From Rhodoglobus sp. (lineage in GTDB: Bacteria; Actinomycetota; Actinomycetes; Actinomycetales; Microbacteriaceae): a stretch of 64,000 nt of DNA. This document shows positions 33,186 to 42,359 of this stretch, in pieces. A program made the position numbers and the translations under genes. The notes under the pieces were generated by a model. That model was not told where the DNA came from. It made no database searches and worked only from the letters and a program-made list of their open reading frames with translations. The stretch's first letter is position 1, and every line of letters begins with the position of its first letter. The stretch is from the NCBI GenBank assembly GCA_025463605.1, contig JAODAV010000004.1, forward strand, positions 1 through 64,000, in the 5' to 3' direction.

Positions 33186-34276
33186 TAGTACCTCACTCGC
33201 GGGTCGATGATCGCCGCGATGATGTCGACGATGAAGTTGGTGAGGGCGACGATCACGGCGAGCAGGGCCACGATGCCCTGCACGGCCACGAAGTCACGAG
33301 CGGTGAGGTACTCGGCGAGCGTGAAGCCGAGGCCCTTCCACTCGAACGTGGTCTCCGTGAGCACTGCGCCCCCGAGCAGCACAGCGATCTGCAGGCCGAT
33401 GACGGTGATGATGGGGATCAGGGCAGGCTTCATGGCGTGGTTGGTGACGAGCCGGAACTCGCGCACGCCGCGTGACCTCGCCGAATCGATGTACTCCATC
33501 GAGAGCGTGCCGATCACGTTCGTGCGCACCAACCGGAGGAAAATGCCCGCGGTGAGCAGCCCGAGGGCGACACCCGGCAGCACGGCGTGCTGGAGCAGGT
33601 CCGCGTACACGGCGCCCGGGTTCGGCGTCTTGAGTGCGTCGATGAGGTAGATGCCGGTGGGATTGTCGACGCGCGTGAGGCTCAACTCGGTGCGTACCGA
33701 CGCCCGCCCGGCGACCGGGAGCACGTGCAGGTTGACCGCGAAGATGAGCTTGAGCAAGAGGCCGGCGAAGAAGACGGGTGTCGCGTAGCAGAGGATCGCG
33801 AAGATCCGCAGGATCGCATCCGGCCACTTGTCTCGCAGGTAGCCCGCGAGCATACCGAGCGGTATGCCGACGATGAAGGCCACGATGAGCGCGTAGAACG
33901 CGAGCTCGAGAGTCGCGCCGCCATACCGCACGAGCACGTCCACGACGGGACGGTTGTCGGTGATGGTCGTGCCGAAGTTGCCCGTGAACACCTGGCCGAT
34001 GTACTCGAAGTACTGCACCCAGATGGGCCGGTCGTAGCCCGCCTCATGAATGCGCTCCGCGAGCTGTTCCGCGGGGAGCCTGCCGCCGAGCGCGGCAGTG
34101 ATCGGATCACCGATCGTGCGCATGAGCAGGAACACCATCGTCACGAGGATGAAGATCGTCGGGAAGATGAGCAGGAATCGCACGATGATGAAGCGCACGA
34201 GCTTGTTGCCGCCCGAACGCTGCGCGCGGGCGGGTGCGCCGGCCGGCGCGCTGCCCTCGAGCTGAGTGGTCGTCAT
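33185..34276 (-). CDS. ABC permease, DppB-like
   Basis: A 363-residue permease. A 25-residue cytoplasmic start precedes the first helix (RFLLIFPTIFILVTMVFLLMR); the ABC coupling loop is YIDSARSRGVREFRLVTNHAMK. The large periplasmic loop with TGIYLIDALKTPNPG is longer than in enteric DppB. It overlaps the DppC-like gene by 1 nt. A strong stem-loop separates it from the binding-protein gene upstream. Confidence 0.92.
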   Translation of the reverse strand: MTTTQLEGSAPAGAPARAQRSGGNKLVRFIIVRFLLIFPTIFILVTMVFLLMRTIGDPITAALGGRLPAEQLAERIHEAGYDRPIWVQYFEYIGQVFTGNFGTTITDNRPVVDVLVRYGGATLELAFYALIVAFIVGIPLGMLAGYLRDKWPDAILRIFAILCYATPVFFAGLLLKLIFAVNLHVLPVAGRASVRTELSLTRVDNPTGIYLIDALKTPNPGAVYADLLQHAVLPGVALGLLTAGIFLRLVRTNVIGTLSMEYIDSARSRGVREFRLVTNHAMKPALIPIITVIGLQIAVLLGGAVLTETTFEWKGLGFTLAEYLTARDFVAVQGIVALLAVIVALTNFIVDIIAAIIDPRVRY

Positions 34277-34303
34277 CGTCGCCTCACGTCGTGTAACACT
34301 GCG

Positions 34304-34334
34304 AAAGGGCGGTCCGCGGACTCGCGGACCGCCC
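34304..34334 (-). terminator. 12-bp stem-loop between binding-protein and permease genes
   Basis: GGGCGGTCCGCG at 34307-34318 pairs perfectly with CGCGGACCGCCC at 34323-34334 around the loop GACT. On the minus strand it is followed by TTTCGC. It probably stops or stabilises transcripts after the binding protein, giving more binding protein than permease. Confidence 0.7.
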
Positions 34335-34375
34335 CTCGCTAACTAGCTGGAACGACTCTAGTCGCTGGTGTGCGA

Positions 34376-36004
34376 CTAGCTCTTAATCAGGGTGGCGAAG
34401 CGGAACTTGAAGGATGCGTCGAGCACGAGCCCGTCGACATCCGGTCCCGATACCGCGACCTGGGCACCCTGCAGCAGGGGCACGGTCGAGAGGTCTTCGC
34501 CTACCTTCGCCTGGATCTCCTCGATGAGGGCCTGGCGCTCGGCCGGGTCCGGGGTGACAGCCTGCTGGAGGATCAGGTCGTTGACCTCCGGGTTGTCATA
34601 GTGGTTACCGAGGAAGTTCTCCTTGAGGAAGAACGGCGTGAGGTAGTTGTCGGCGTCCGAGTAGTCCGGGTACCAGCCGAGCTGGTAGGCCGGGTACACG
34701 TCAGCCGTGCGGTCCTCCGAGTACTGCACCCACTCGGTCGACTGGAGGTCGACCGTGAAGAGTCCGTCGGCTTCGAGCTGGCTCTTCACGAGAGCGTACT
34801 CGTCACCCGACGACGGGCCGTAGTGGTCCGGGTTGTACTGCAGGCTGAGCGCGACCGGGGTGGTCACGCCGGCAGCGGCGAGGATGTCGGCGGCCTTGGT
34901 GGCGTCAGGGCCACCGTTGCCGTCGCCGTAGAGGTCCTTGAGCACCTCGGTCGCACCGGTGAACCCGGCGGGAACGAAGGAGTACAGGGGCGTGTACGTG
35001 CCCTTGTAGACCTGGTCGGCGATCTCTTCGCGGTCGACGAGCGACGCGACAGCCTGGCGAACGGCCTGGGCCTTGACGGGGTCCGCCTCGGGGGTCGTGC
35101 TGCCGTACGGCTGCGTGTCGAAGTTGAACACGATGTAGCGGATCTCGCCACCGGGACCGTCGTGCACGACGACGTTGTCATCCCCGCGCAAGTCGGCGAC
35201 GTCGGTAGCCGACAGCGTGCGGAACGCCACGTCGATATTGCCCTCCTGAACGTCGAGCTTCAGGTTCGACGAGTCGGCGTAGTAGCTCAGGATGACCGAT
35301 TCGTTCTCGGCCGGGCCGAGCAGGCCGTCGTAGTTCGGGTTCGGAACGAACTCGATCGTCTGGTTGAAGTCGTAGCTCGAGATCGAGTACTGACCGCTGA
35401 ATGCCTCGGCGGCGACGATGTCCTCGTCGGGCGTGATGGCGTCGGCGGCGAAGACTTCCTCATCGACGATGAAGCCGGGGAAGGTCGACAGGATCTGCGG
35501 GAACACCTGGTCGTCGGCGGCCTTGAGGTGGAATACGACGGTGGTGTCGTCGACCGCCTCGGTGCTGTCGAGGTTGTAGAGCAGGCTGGAAGCGCCATTG
35601 GGGTCGGCGATCGCAATCGTACGGTCGAACGAGAACTTGACGTCCGAGGCCGTGAGGTCATTGCCGTTGGCGAACTTCAGGTCGGGCTTGAGCGTGACCG
35701 TGTAGTCGTTCGGGCCGGTGAACTCGGCGGAGACCGCGAGGTCGGGCTCGACATCCGGGCTGCCCAGGGGCGAGTTCATGAGGAACGCGAAGACCTGGTT
35801 CTGCACGGAGAACGATCCGTTGTCATACGAGCCGGCGGGGTCGAGAGTGGTCACCTTGTCGGTCGTGCCGACGAGGATGGCGCCATCTCCAGTGGTGTCG
35901 CCGCCGCCGCCGTCTGACGGCGCGCAGCCGGCAAGCGCCAGTGCGAACACTGCGGATCCGGCGAGCACGCCGAGAACGCGCTTCTTGTTGGATGCGGATG
36001 TCAT
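34376..36004 (-). CDS. ABC peptide-binding lipoprotein (family 5)
   Basis: A 542-residue extracellular solute-binding protein. The signal peptide ends in the lipobox LAGC with Cys27. The body has the family 5 pattern: DGAILVGTTDKVTTLDPAGSYDN, then TVTLKPDLKFANGNDLTASDVKFS and the late QAVASLVDREEIADQVYKG. Such proteins bind oligopeptides or nickel-type chelates; ligand unknown. It is the first gene of the operon with two permeases and three ATPase domains. Two short palindromes lie upstream, at 36070-36081 and 36090-36103. Confidence 0.93.
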   Translation of the reverse strand: MTSASNKKRVLGVLAGSAVFALALAGCAPSDGGGGDTTGDGAILVGTTDKVTTLDPAGSYDNGSFSVQNQVFAFLMNSPLGSPDVEPDLAVSAEFTGPNDYTVTLKPDLKFANGNDLTASDVKFSFDRTIAIADPNGASSLLYNLDSTEAVDDTTVVFHLKAADDQVFPQILSTFPGFIVDEEVFAADAITPDEDIVAAEAFSGQYSISSYDFNQTIEFVPNPNYDGLLGPAENESVILSYYADSSNLKLDVQEGNIDVAFRTLSATDVADLRGDDNVVVHDGPGGEIRYIVFNFDTQPYGSTTPEADPVKAQAVRQAVASLVDREEIADQVYKGTYTPLYSFVPAGFTGATEVLKDLYGDGNGGPDATKAADILAAAGVTTPVALSLQYNPDHYGPSSGDEYALVKSQLEADGLFTVDLQSTEWVQYSEDRTADVYPAYQLGWYPDYSDADNYLTPFFLKENFLGNHYDNPEVNDLILQQAVTPDPAERQALIEEIQAKVGEDLSTVPLLQGAQVAVSGPDVDGLVLDASFKFRFATLIKS

Positions 36005-36089
36005 ATCCGTCTACCTCTTCCTGTTGATTTCAAGGAACGCAACGGCGCGCTTGTAGCGCCCCGGCGTTGCTGTAAAAACAGTCCTAACA

Positions 36090-36103
36090 CACAAGCACTT
36101 GTG
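36090..36103. promoter_or_regulatory. palindrome upstream of peptide-binding protein gene
   Basis: CACAAG-CA-CTTGTG is a 14-bp perfect inverted repeat about 85 bp before the start codon. A second, CTGT-AAAA-ACAG, lies at 36070-36081. They could be operator or promoter elements of the oligopeptide operon. Confidence 0.35.
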
Positions 36104-36139
36104 CCAGACATCAGGTGAGGAAAATTTACCGGAACGCAA

Positions 36140-36155
36140 CGTTCGGGACCGAACG
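36140..36155 (-). terminator. hairpin after dnaG
   Basis: CGTTCGG and CCGAACG are separated by two bases, just after the dnaG stop. The T-rich part on the minus strand starts only 15 bases later, so termination may be weak. Confidence 0.4.
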
Positions 36156-36166
36156 CTTGTGGCGGG

Positions 36167-38038
36167 TCAGTCGCCGCGAATGGCGCGGCGCTCGGTCTCG
36201 ATGCGCACGAGCTCCCGCTGGATGCTCGAGTACCGTTCCGGCTCGGAGGAGGCGTCAACTCGCTGCATCGAGCCCATCATGGCGACCTTCTGGCGCAGCA
36301 GATCGCGGTCGATGAAGTCGGCGACGATGCGCTTGCAGTACGAGGGGATGCGGTCCTCGCGCTCCGGGATCGGCGCGACCGCGAGCTGGTTGACGAGCGT
36401 CGCGAACCGCGGCGGCACCTCCCTCGTGACTCGAGCGACCCATTCGGCGGACTGCGAGTCCGCCGCACTCACCGCGACCGCATCCCGCACAACGGCGAGC
36501 GTGGGCTCGGTGAACTCGATCAGTGCGGCCTTCGCGAGAAGATCGCCGCCGATGTGCCCCGGATGCTGCAGCATCGCCATGAGCACATCGCGCTCCGTGC
36601 GAGTGGTCGCGTCTGTACCCAACCGGGTCAGCGAAGGTTCGGACTCCGGCATGGGTGGCTCGGCCGATCGATCTCGCTCCGGTGCGCGGTCCACGGGCTC
36701 GTGGGCGCGACTTCGAGCAGATGCCACGGCCCGCTGCACCTCGCGCGGCTCCATGCCGAGCCAGCCCGCCAGGTTGCGCACGTAGCCCACGCCCAAAGCC
36801 TGGTCGCGGATGCCCGCGACCACGGGCGCGGCCTCGCGCAACGCGCCCACGCGGCCCTCCACGGTCTCCAGGTCGAATCTGTCGAGAATGCGCCGGATCA
36901 TGAACTCGAACATCGGCTTGCGCGTCTTGATCAACCGGCGCACGGCGTCGTCGCCCCGATTGAGCCTCAAGTCGCACGGGTCGAGCCCGTCGTCGGCGAC
37001 CGCCACGAACGTCTGCGCCGCGAAGCGCTGCTCCTCCGCGAAGGCCCTGCTCGCAGCCTTCTGGCCGGCCTCGTCGGGGTCGAAAGTGAAGATCACCTCG
37101 CCCGTGCCGGTCGTGTCGGCGTTGTCGACGTCGCCGATCACGCGCCGCACGATCTTGATGTGGTCGACCCCGAAAGCGGTGCCACAGGTGGCGACGGCGG
37201 TCGTGACGCCCGCGAGGTGGCAGGCCATGACATCCGTATAACCCTCCACGACAACGACCTGGCGGCCGCGCGCGATGTCCCGCTTGGCCAGATCCAGCCC
37301 GTAGAGCACCTGGCTCTTGTGGTAGACCGGCGTCTCCGGAGTGTTGAGGTACTTCGGACCGTTGTCGTCGTCGAGCAGTTTGCGTGCGCCGAAGCCGAGG
37401 GTTGAGCCCGTGACATCCCGAATGGGCCACACGAGCCGCCCGCGGAACCGGTCGTACACGTCGCCACGGTCGCCGCGGCCCAGGAGACCAGCAGTGATGA
37501 GCTCCTCCTCGGTGAACCCCAGGGTCTTGAGGTGCTTGCCCACGAGCCCGCCCCGCGGGGCGAACCCCACACCGAACCGCTCGGCGGCGGAGAGGTCGAA
37601 TCCGCGTTCCCCGAGGAACTTGCGGCCGGGCTCCGCCTCGGGACTCCTGAGCTGGGCGGCGAAGAACTCGGCGGCGGCCTGGTTGGCCGAGAGGATGCGC
37701 GCGCGATTGCCGTGGTCGGTGGCGGTACCGCCATCCTCATAGTGAAGCTCGAAGCCGATGCGCGCGGCCATGCGCTCGACCGCCTCCTTGAACGAGACGT
37801 GATCCATTTTCTGCAGGAACGTGAACACGTCCCCACCCTCGCCGCAGCCGAAGCAGTGGTAGAGGCCCACCTGCGGGCGCACGTTGAAGCTCGGGCTGCG
37901 TTCCTCGTGGAACGGGCACAGGCCCTTCATCGAGCCGGCGCCGGCGTTCTTGAGCGAGACGTAGTCGCCGACGATGTCGGCGATGTTGGTGCGCGACCTG
38001 ACCTCTTCGATATCGCTTTGTCGGATCAGGCCTGCCAC
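36167..38038 (-). CDS. dnaG: DNA primase
   Basis: A 623-residue primase, normal length. The N-terminal CHC2 zinc finger has Cys41, His44, Cys62 and Cys65. The TOPRIM catalytic core holds VVVVEGYTDVMACH with the Glu and FTFDPDEAGQKAA with the acidic pair. The C-terminal helicase-binding domain is diverged, as usual. It makes RNA primers for replication. dgt lies 18 nt upstream on the same strand, and dusB before that, so the three are likely one operon. Confidence 0.97.
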   Translation of the reverse strand: MAGLIRQSDIEEVRSRTNIADIVGDYVSLKNAGAGSMKGLCPFHEERSPSFNVRPQVGLYHCFGCGEGGDVFTFLQKMDHVSFKEAVERMAARIGFELHYEDGGTATDHGNRARILSANQAAAEFFAAQLRSPEAEPGRKFLGERGFDLSAAERFGVGFAPRGGLVGKHLKTLGFTEEELITAGLLGRGDRGDVYDRFRGRLVWPIRDVTGSTLGFGARKLLDDDNGPKYLNTPETPVYHKSQVLYGLDLAKRDIARGRQVVVVEGYTDVMACHLAGVTTAVATCGTAFGVDHIKIVRRVIGDVDNADTTGTGEVIFTFDPDEAGQKAASRAFAEEQRFAAQTFVAVADDGLDPCDLRLNRGDDAVRRLIKTRKPMFEFMIRRILDRFDLETVEGRVGALREAAPVVAGIRDQALGVGYVRNLAGWLGMEPREVQRAVASARSRAHEPVDRAPERDRSAEPPMPESEPSLTRLGTDATTRTERDVLMAMLQHPGHIGGDLLAKAALIEFTEPTLAVVRDAVAVSAADSQSAEWVARVTREVPPRFATLVNQLAVAPIPEREDRIPSYCKRIVADFIDRDLLRQKVAMMGSMQRVDASSEPERYSSIQRELVRIETERRAIRGD

Positions 38039-38056
38039 GTGTTGATTGTAGGTGAG

Positions 38057-39325
38057 CTAGCCGACGAGCCGTTGGTGCCAATCCATCGCCGACTGGTCGG
38101 TGAGGGATGCGACCTGGTCGACCACGGCTCGCTTGCGCTGCTCGTCGGTGGTCGCGTCGTTCCAGTCGGCCGTGAACCCGGTGTCGAGGTTGCGCGGAGC
38201 GGTCCACAGGAGCACATCGGCCAACTCCGAGAGGATGTCGCGCTGCTGCGCGTAGATCGGGCGGCGGGCGTTCGTCGACATCACGAAGGCCGCGACGATG
38301 CCCTTGAGCACGGCGATCTCGGCCTGGATCTCGCGCGGAACCACGATGTCGGCGCCGAAGCGCACGAGGCTCGCCTGCGGGAACGCCGCTCGAGTCGCCT
38401 GGGTGGCAGCGCCCGCGAACCGCCCGATGAGCTGGCTCGTGAGGTTCTTGAGGCGCGCATGGGCCTGCCTGCTCCCGTCCCAGCGGTCGATCCACTGGTC
38501 CAGGTTGTCGAGGCGGTCGAACGCGGCGATGAGCTCGTCGTGATTCACCTCGCCGCCGATCCACTCGAACATCGAGTCCACGAGCTCGTCGTGATCGACG
38601 CGAGCGCCGAGCGCCGTGACGTCCACGTAGCCGTTGACGATCGCATCCTCGAAATCGTGCACCGAGTAGCCGATGTCGTCGGAGAGGTCCATGACCTGGG
38701 CTTCGATGCAGCGCTGCCGATCGGGCGCGCCCGCCCGCAACCACTCGAACGCGGCGGTGTCGTCGTCGTAGAACCCGTACTTGCTGCGCCCACTCGGGTC
38801 GGGGATGCCCTGCGACCGCGGCCACGGGTACTTGCAGCTCGCGTCGAGGCTCGCGCGCGTGAGATTGAGCCCGTAGCTGCGGCCGTCGTCGCCATAGACC
38901 TTCGGCTCGATGCGCGTCAGCAGGCGCAGGGTCTGGGCGTTGCCCTCGAAACCGCCGATATCCGCGGACCAGTCGTTGAGCGCGCGCTCGCCGTTGTGCC
39001 CGAACGGCGGATGCCCGAGGTCGTGCGCGAGGCATGCCGTGTCGACGACGTCCGGGTCGAGTCCCAGGCTGGTGCCGAGCTCGCGACCGACTTGCGCGAC
39101 CTCGAGCGAGTGCGTGAGACGGTTGCGCGCGAAGTCGAGGCCCGCGGTGGGGCTCAGCACTTGCGTCTTGGCGGCGAGCCGGCGCAGCGCGCTCGAGTGC
39201 AGCACGCGCGCACGGTCGCGCGCGAAGTCGCTGCGGCGGCTCGAGTGCTGCTCGGCAAGCCAGCGCTCGGCGTCGGCCTGACTGTAGTCAGCCATGCTGT
39301 GCTCAGGCACGCTGTCCTCAGCCAC
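38057..39325 (-). CDS. dgt: deoxyguanosinetriphosphate triphosphohydrolase-like protein
   Basis: A 422-residue HD-domain dNTPase. The metal-binding motif is RLTHSLEV (His72) with ACLAHDLGHPPFGHNGE (His101-Asp102, His105, His110). The late MDLSDDIGYSVHDFEDA provides the last Asp of the HD site. It hydrolyses dNTPs to nucleosides and triphosphate. The first start, GTG 39325, overlaps dusB by 8 nt; ATG 39295 is an alternative. The 15 bp between these starts are duplicated. No strong ribosome site separates the choices. Confidence 0.93.
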   Translation of the reverse strand: MAEDSVPEHSMADYSQADAERWLAEQHSSRRSDFARDRARVLHSSALRRLAAKTQVLSPTAGLDFARNRLTHSLEVAQVGRELGTSLGLDPDVVDTACLAHDLGHPPFGHNGERALNDWSADIGGFEGNAQTLRLLTRIEPKVYGDDGRSYGLNLTRASLDASCKYPWPRSQGIPDPSGRSKYGFYDDDTAAFEWLRAGAPDRQRCIEAQVMDLSDDIGYSVHDFEDAIVNGYVDVTALGARVDHDELVDSMFEWIGGEVNHDELIAAFDRLDNLDQWIDRWDGSRQAHARLKNLTSQLIGRFAGAATQATRAAFPQASLVRFGADIVVPREIQAEIAVLKGIVAAFVMSTNARRPIYAQQRDILSELADVLLWTAPRNLDTGFTADWNDATTDEQRKRAVVDQVASLTDQSAMDWHQRLVG

Positions 39326-40484
39326 CGCTCGTGTTCAGTTCGGCCTCGGTGAGTTCTGCCCGGTGCGTCTCCTGCAGCTCGCGACTGTCGAGCCAGCCGT
39401 GCGGCAGCGAAGGGTTCTTGGGAGTGCCTGCGCGCCCGCGCTGTCCCTCCGCGTCGGCGCCCGGGTAGGGCTGCTCCCAGTCGAGCTGGGCGAGCAGCTC
39501 GTCGAGCTGGGCGAGATCGTGCACGGTGGCCAGGGACGCCCGCAGGTCGCCACCGACCGAGTACCCCTTGAAGTACCAGGCGACGTGCTTGCGGATGTCG
39601 CGGCACGCGCGATCCTCGTCGTCGAAGAACTCGACGAGCAGTTCGGCGTGGCGCTTGAACGCTCTCGCGACCTCCCCGAGTGCGGGCTCGGCCTTGAGCT
39701 TCTCGCCTCGGAAGGCAGCAGCGAGGTCGCCGAACAGCCACGGGCGGCCAAGGCATCCGCGCCCGACGACGACACCGTCGCATCCGGTCTCGTCGACCAT
39801 GCGCAGCGCGTCCTCGGCACTCCAGATGTCCCCGTTGCCGAGCACGGGAGTCGAGGTGATCACGTTCTTGAGCTTCTCGATCGCCGACCAGTCGGCCGTT
39901 CCGGAGTAGAACTCGGCGGCCGTGCGGGCGTGCAGGGCGATGCTCGCGACACCGGCGCCCTCCGCCGCCCTACCCGCTTCGAGGTAGGTGAGGTGGTCGG
40001 AGTCGATTCCCTTGCGCATCTTCACGGTGAGCGGCACATCCCCGGCCGCCTTGACCGCGCGCTCCACGATGTCTCGGAACAGGTCGCGCTTCCACGGGAG
40101 TGCAGCTCCCCCGCCCTTGCGAGTGACCTTCGGCACGGGGCATCCGAAGTTCAAATCGATGTGGTCGGCGCGGTCTTCGGCGACGAGCATCGTGACGGCC
40201 TCGGCTACAGTCTTCGGGTCGACGCCGTAGAGCTGGATGCTGCGCGGAGTCTCCGACTCGTGGTGACGGATGAGGCGCATGCTCTCCGGGGTGCGCTCGA
40301 CGAGGGCGCGGCTCGTGATCATCTCGCTCACGTACAGCCCGGCGCCGTACTCGCGGCACAACCGCCGGAACGCCGTGTTGGTGATTCCCGCCATGGGCGC
40401 GAGCACCACGGGAACATCAAGGGCGATTGGCCCGATGTTCAGCCTGGGTGCAGCCCGGTGGGGCGCGTCCGCGAGAATGGTCAC
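39318..40484 (-). CDS. dusB: tRNA dihydrouridine synthase DusB
   Basis: A 388-residue FMN-dependent enzyme reducing uridines in the tRNA D loop. The TIM-barrel start is VVLAPMAGITNTAFRRLC; the catalytic Cys115 lies in DLNFGCPVPKVTRKGGG; KMRKGIDSDHLTYLE and GNGDIWSAEDA are FMN-binding segments; VVGRGCLGRPWLF is conserved. A C-terminal 50-residue extension is actinobacterial. It heads the dusB-dgt-dnaG cluster and is divergent from the YbaK gene. Confidence 0.95.
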   Translation of the reverse strand: MTILADAPHRAAPRLNIGPIALDVPVVLAPMAGITNTAFRRLCREYGAGLYVSEMITSRALVERTPESMRLIRHHESETPRSIQLYGVDPKTVAEAVTMLVAEDRADHIDLNFGCPVPKVTRKGGGAALPWKRDLFRDIVERAVKAAGDVPLTVKMRKGIDSDHLTYLEAGRAAEGAGVASIALHARTAAEFYSGTADWSAIEKLKNVITSTPVLGNGDIWSAEDALRMVDETGCDGVVVGRGCLGRPWLFGDLAAAFRGEKLKAEPALGEVARAFKRHAELLVEFFDDEDRACRDIRKHVAWYFKGYSVGGDLRASLATVHDLAQLDELLAQLDWEQPYPGADAEGQRGRAGTPKNPSLPHGWLDSRELQETHRAELTEAELNTSGG

Positions 40485-40546
40485 TCGACGATTCTCCCAG
40501 ACTCAATCGATCCGTTCCTCCCAGACCCAGACCCAAGGTGGCATGC

Positions 40547-41008
40547 ATGACTTCAGGCCGAGATCGGGTGGCCCAGGATGCCGCGGCCCGAAGCATCCCC
40601 ATCGACATCGTCGCGCGCCCGCAGGCCGCCTCGCTCGAGGAGGCCGCGGCCATTCTCGGGATCGAACCCGCCCAGATCGTCAAGTCGCTCGTGGTGAAGC
40701 GCCACGACGGCACGTTCCTGTTCGCCCTCGTGCCGGGCGACCGGCAGATCTCGTGGGCCAAGCTGAGGGCTGTCGTCGGAGTCAACAAACTCCAGTTGCC
40801 CGAGGCGTCCCTCGCGCTCGAGGCGACGGGCTACGAGCGCGGCACGATCACCCCGTTCGGCAGCACCACCGCCTGGCCCGTTTACGCCGACGAGCGCATC
40901 GCCGGCCGCATCGCCATGGGCGCGGGCGAACACGGGTTCAGCGCCTGGGTCGACGCCCTCGACCTCATCCGCGGCTTCGTCGCCACGACTGCGGACATCA
41001 GCGACTGA
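40547..41008 (+). CDS. YbaK/ProX-type Cys-tRNA(Pro)/aminoacyl-tRNA deacylase
   Basis: A 153-residue single-domain editing protein. Key features are EAAAILGIEPAQIVKSLVVKRHDG, with the conserved Lys of VKSLV, DRQISWAKLRAVVG and the GXXXP-type loop GYERGTITPFG. It clears misacylated tRNA in trans, most often Cys- or Ala-tRNA(Pro). The start at 40547 is chosen because AAGG lies at the right distance and upstream sequence overlaps the divergent dusB. A small membrane gene follows with a TGATG overlap. Confidence 0.9.
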   Translation: MTSGRDRVAQDAAARSIPIDIVARPQAASLEEAAAILGIEPAQIVKSLVVKRHDGTFLFALVPGDRQISWAKLRAVVGVNKLQLPEASLALEATGYERGTITPFGSTTAWPVYADERIAGRIAMGAGEHGFSAWVDALDLIRGFVATTADISD

Positions 41009-41466
41009 TGGCACTGGACGACCACCCCAACGTGTTCCGATTCGAGGGCCGGCTCTGGGTGAGCGAGGTGCCGCGCGAGGACGCGCTGCGGCAGTTCCAG
41101 GCGCAGCGGGCCTGGGATGACGCGACCGCGAAGGCACAACGCTGGTGGGTTGCGATCGGCGTCGGCGCGACCGTGGGCGTAGGGGCCGTACTCGGCCTCG
41201 GCATCACGACGGGAGCACCGCCCGTGCTCTACCTGTTCGTGCTGCCCATCGCGTTCGCCTTCGGGGCGGTGCTCGGGGCGATGATCAACAAGCGGATGCT
41301 GGGCGCCGGGCGCGCTTCAAGCACCGCTCCCACGACGCCGCGGCCGAGCATCCCGGCGCTCACTCGGGTGCCACCGCGCGTGGCGGCGAAAGCGCCCGCG
41401 GACGCAAGCGCTCGAGACCTGATCGAGTGGTCGAAGCGCGGGGGCGTGCCGCCCGAAGCGAGGTAG
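41008..41466 (+). CDS. small membrane protein, hypothetical
   Basis: A 152-residue protein. A short beta-rich N-terminus (NVFRFEGRLWVSEVPRE) and helix precede two membrane helices (WWVAIGVGATVGVGAVLGLGI and VLYLFVLPIAFAFGAVLGAM). A Pro-Thr-rich tail and a short final helix (ARDLIEWSKRG) follow. The A of its ATG is the last base of the YbaK stop, so it is translationally coupled. No family recognised. Confidence 0.72.
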   Translation: MALDDHPNVFRFEGRLWVSEVPREDALRQFQAQRAWDDATAKAQRWWVAIGVGATVGVGAVLGLGITTGAPPVLYLFVLPIAFAFGAVLGAMINKRMLGAGRASSTAPTTPRPSIPALTRVPPRVAAKAPADASARDLIEWSKRGGVPPEAR

Positions 41467-41469
41467 AAG

Positions 41470-41619
41470 CTAGACGAGGTCTTCGTCGAGCTTGCGATTC
41501 ACCACAGCTTGCGTGTGGTGTTCGGGTATCGCGCAGAAGTCGCCAACGCACGACGCTGCGGTCGGATCGCCCAACTCCTCGAGCGAAATGATCTGCAGTG
41601 GCATGGTCGGAGCATCCAT
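41470..41619 (-). CDS. conserved-looking 49-aa protein coupled to DsbA-like gene
   Basis: A 49-residue protein starting MDAPTMPLQIISLEELGDPT and ending NRKLDEDLV. Its first ATG overlaps the stop of the DsbA-like gene by one base (TGATG), a coupling typical of genuine genes. Two Cys occur in ASCVGDFCAIP. No family recognised, but the compact size, clean boundaries on both sides and position make it credible. It could be a small partner of the thiol oxidoreductase, which is inference. Confidence 0.65.
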   Translation of the reverse strand: MDAPTMPLQIISLEELGDPTAASCVGDFCAIPEHHTQAVVNRKLDEDLV

Positions 41620-42269
41620 CAGACGGCGTCTCTTTCGGTTCGAACCTGTGTGAGCACGTTAGCGAAAGTCTGGGCCTCTTGCGCACCAGACACCCCGTAC
41701 TTGCCGTCGATCACGAAGAATGGCACGCCATTGATGCCGTATTCGCGCGCTTGCGCCATGTCGGCCTTCACGTCGGAGAGGTACCGGTGCGACTCGAGCG
41801 CCTCCGTCACCTCGTCGCGGTCGAAGCCGAGCTCGACCGCGATGTCCACGAGCTCCGGGATGCGACCCACGTGCTCGCCCTTGATGAAGTAGGCCTCGAG
41901 CAGCCGCTCCTTCATCTCCAGCTGGCGGCCCTTGCTCTTCGCGAAGTGCAGCAGTTCGTGGGAGATCACCGTGTTGGTCTGGTGCACGTGGTCGTAGTCG
42001 TAGTCGAGACCGACGTCGGCCGCGATACTCGTCACGCGAGCGAGCATCTGCTCGGCCTGCACGGGCGAAATACCTTTGCGCTGGCTCAAGTAATCCATGG
42101 GAGAGCCCTCAAAGTCGACCGGAGTGTCAGGAGACAGCTCGAACGAGTGGTACTCGACCTCCACGGGGATGCCGGCCGCGGCCGCTCCCGCCTCGAACTT
42201 GCGCTTGCCGATGTAACACCACGGACACTGCACGTCAGACCAGATGTCCACCTTGATGGGTTCACTCAC
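41619..42269 (-). CDS. DsbA-family (FrnE-like) thiol oxidoreductase
   Basis: A 216-residue cytoplasmic protein, no signal peptide. The active-site CPWC is at residues 15-18 in SDVQCPWCYIGKRKFE; the helical insertion and cis-Pro loop INGVPFFVIDGKYGVSGAQ fit the FrnE branch of DsbA-like proteins. It may act as a disulfide isomerase or in small-molecule thiol chemistry; substrate unknown. GTG 42269 preceded by AAGG is the chosen start. A 49-aa gene is coupled downstream. Confidence 0.9.
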   Translation of the reverse strand: MSEPIKVDIWSDVQCPWCYIGKRKFEAGAAAAGIPVEVEYHSFELSPDTPVDFEGSPMDYLSQRKGISPVQAEQMLARVTSIAADVGLDYDYDHVHQTNTVISHELLHFAKSKGRQLEMKERLLEAYFIKGEHVGRIPELVDIAVELGFDRDEVTEALESHRYLSDVKADMAQAREYGINGVPFFVIDGKYGVSGAQEAQTFANVLTQVRTERDAV

Positions 42270-42359
42270 CCTTGACCCAACGCGAGCCGTGCGCCCGTAT
42301 TCCCGGTGTAGCGCGAGCCGCGGCATCCGGGGCTCCTTTCGGTGCGGCTCGAGCCGCGG

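Noticed and set aside
36090-36103. Palindrome as a phage or integration site
   Set aside because: It is short, not repeated in the window and has a simpler reading as a promoter element of the peptide transport operon.
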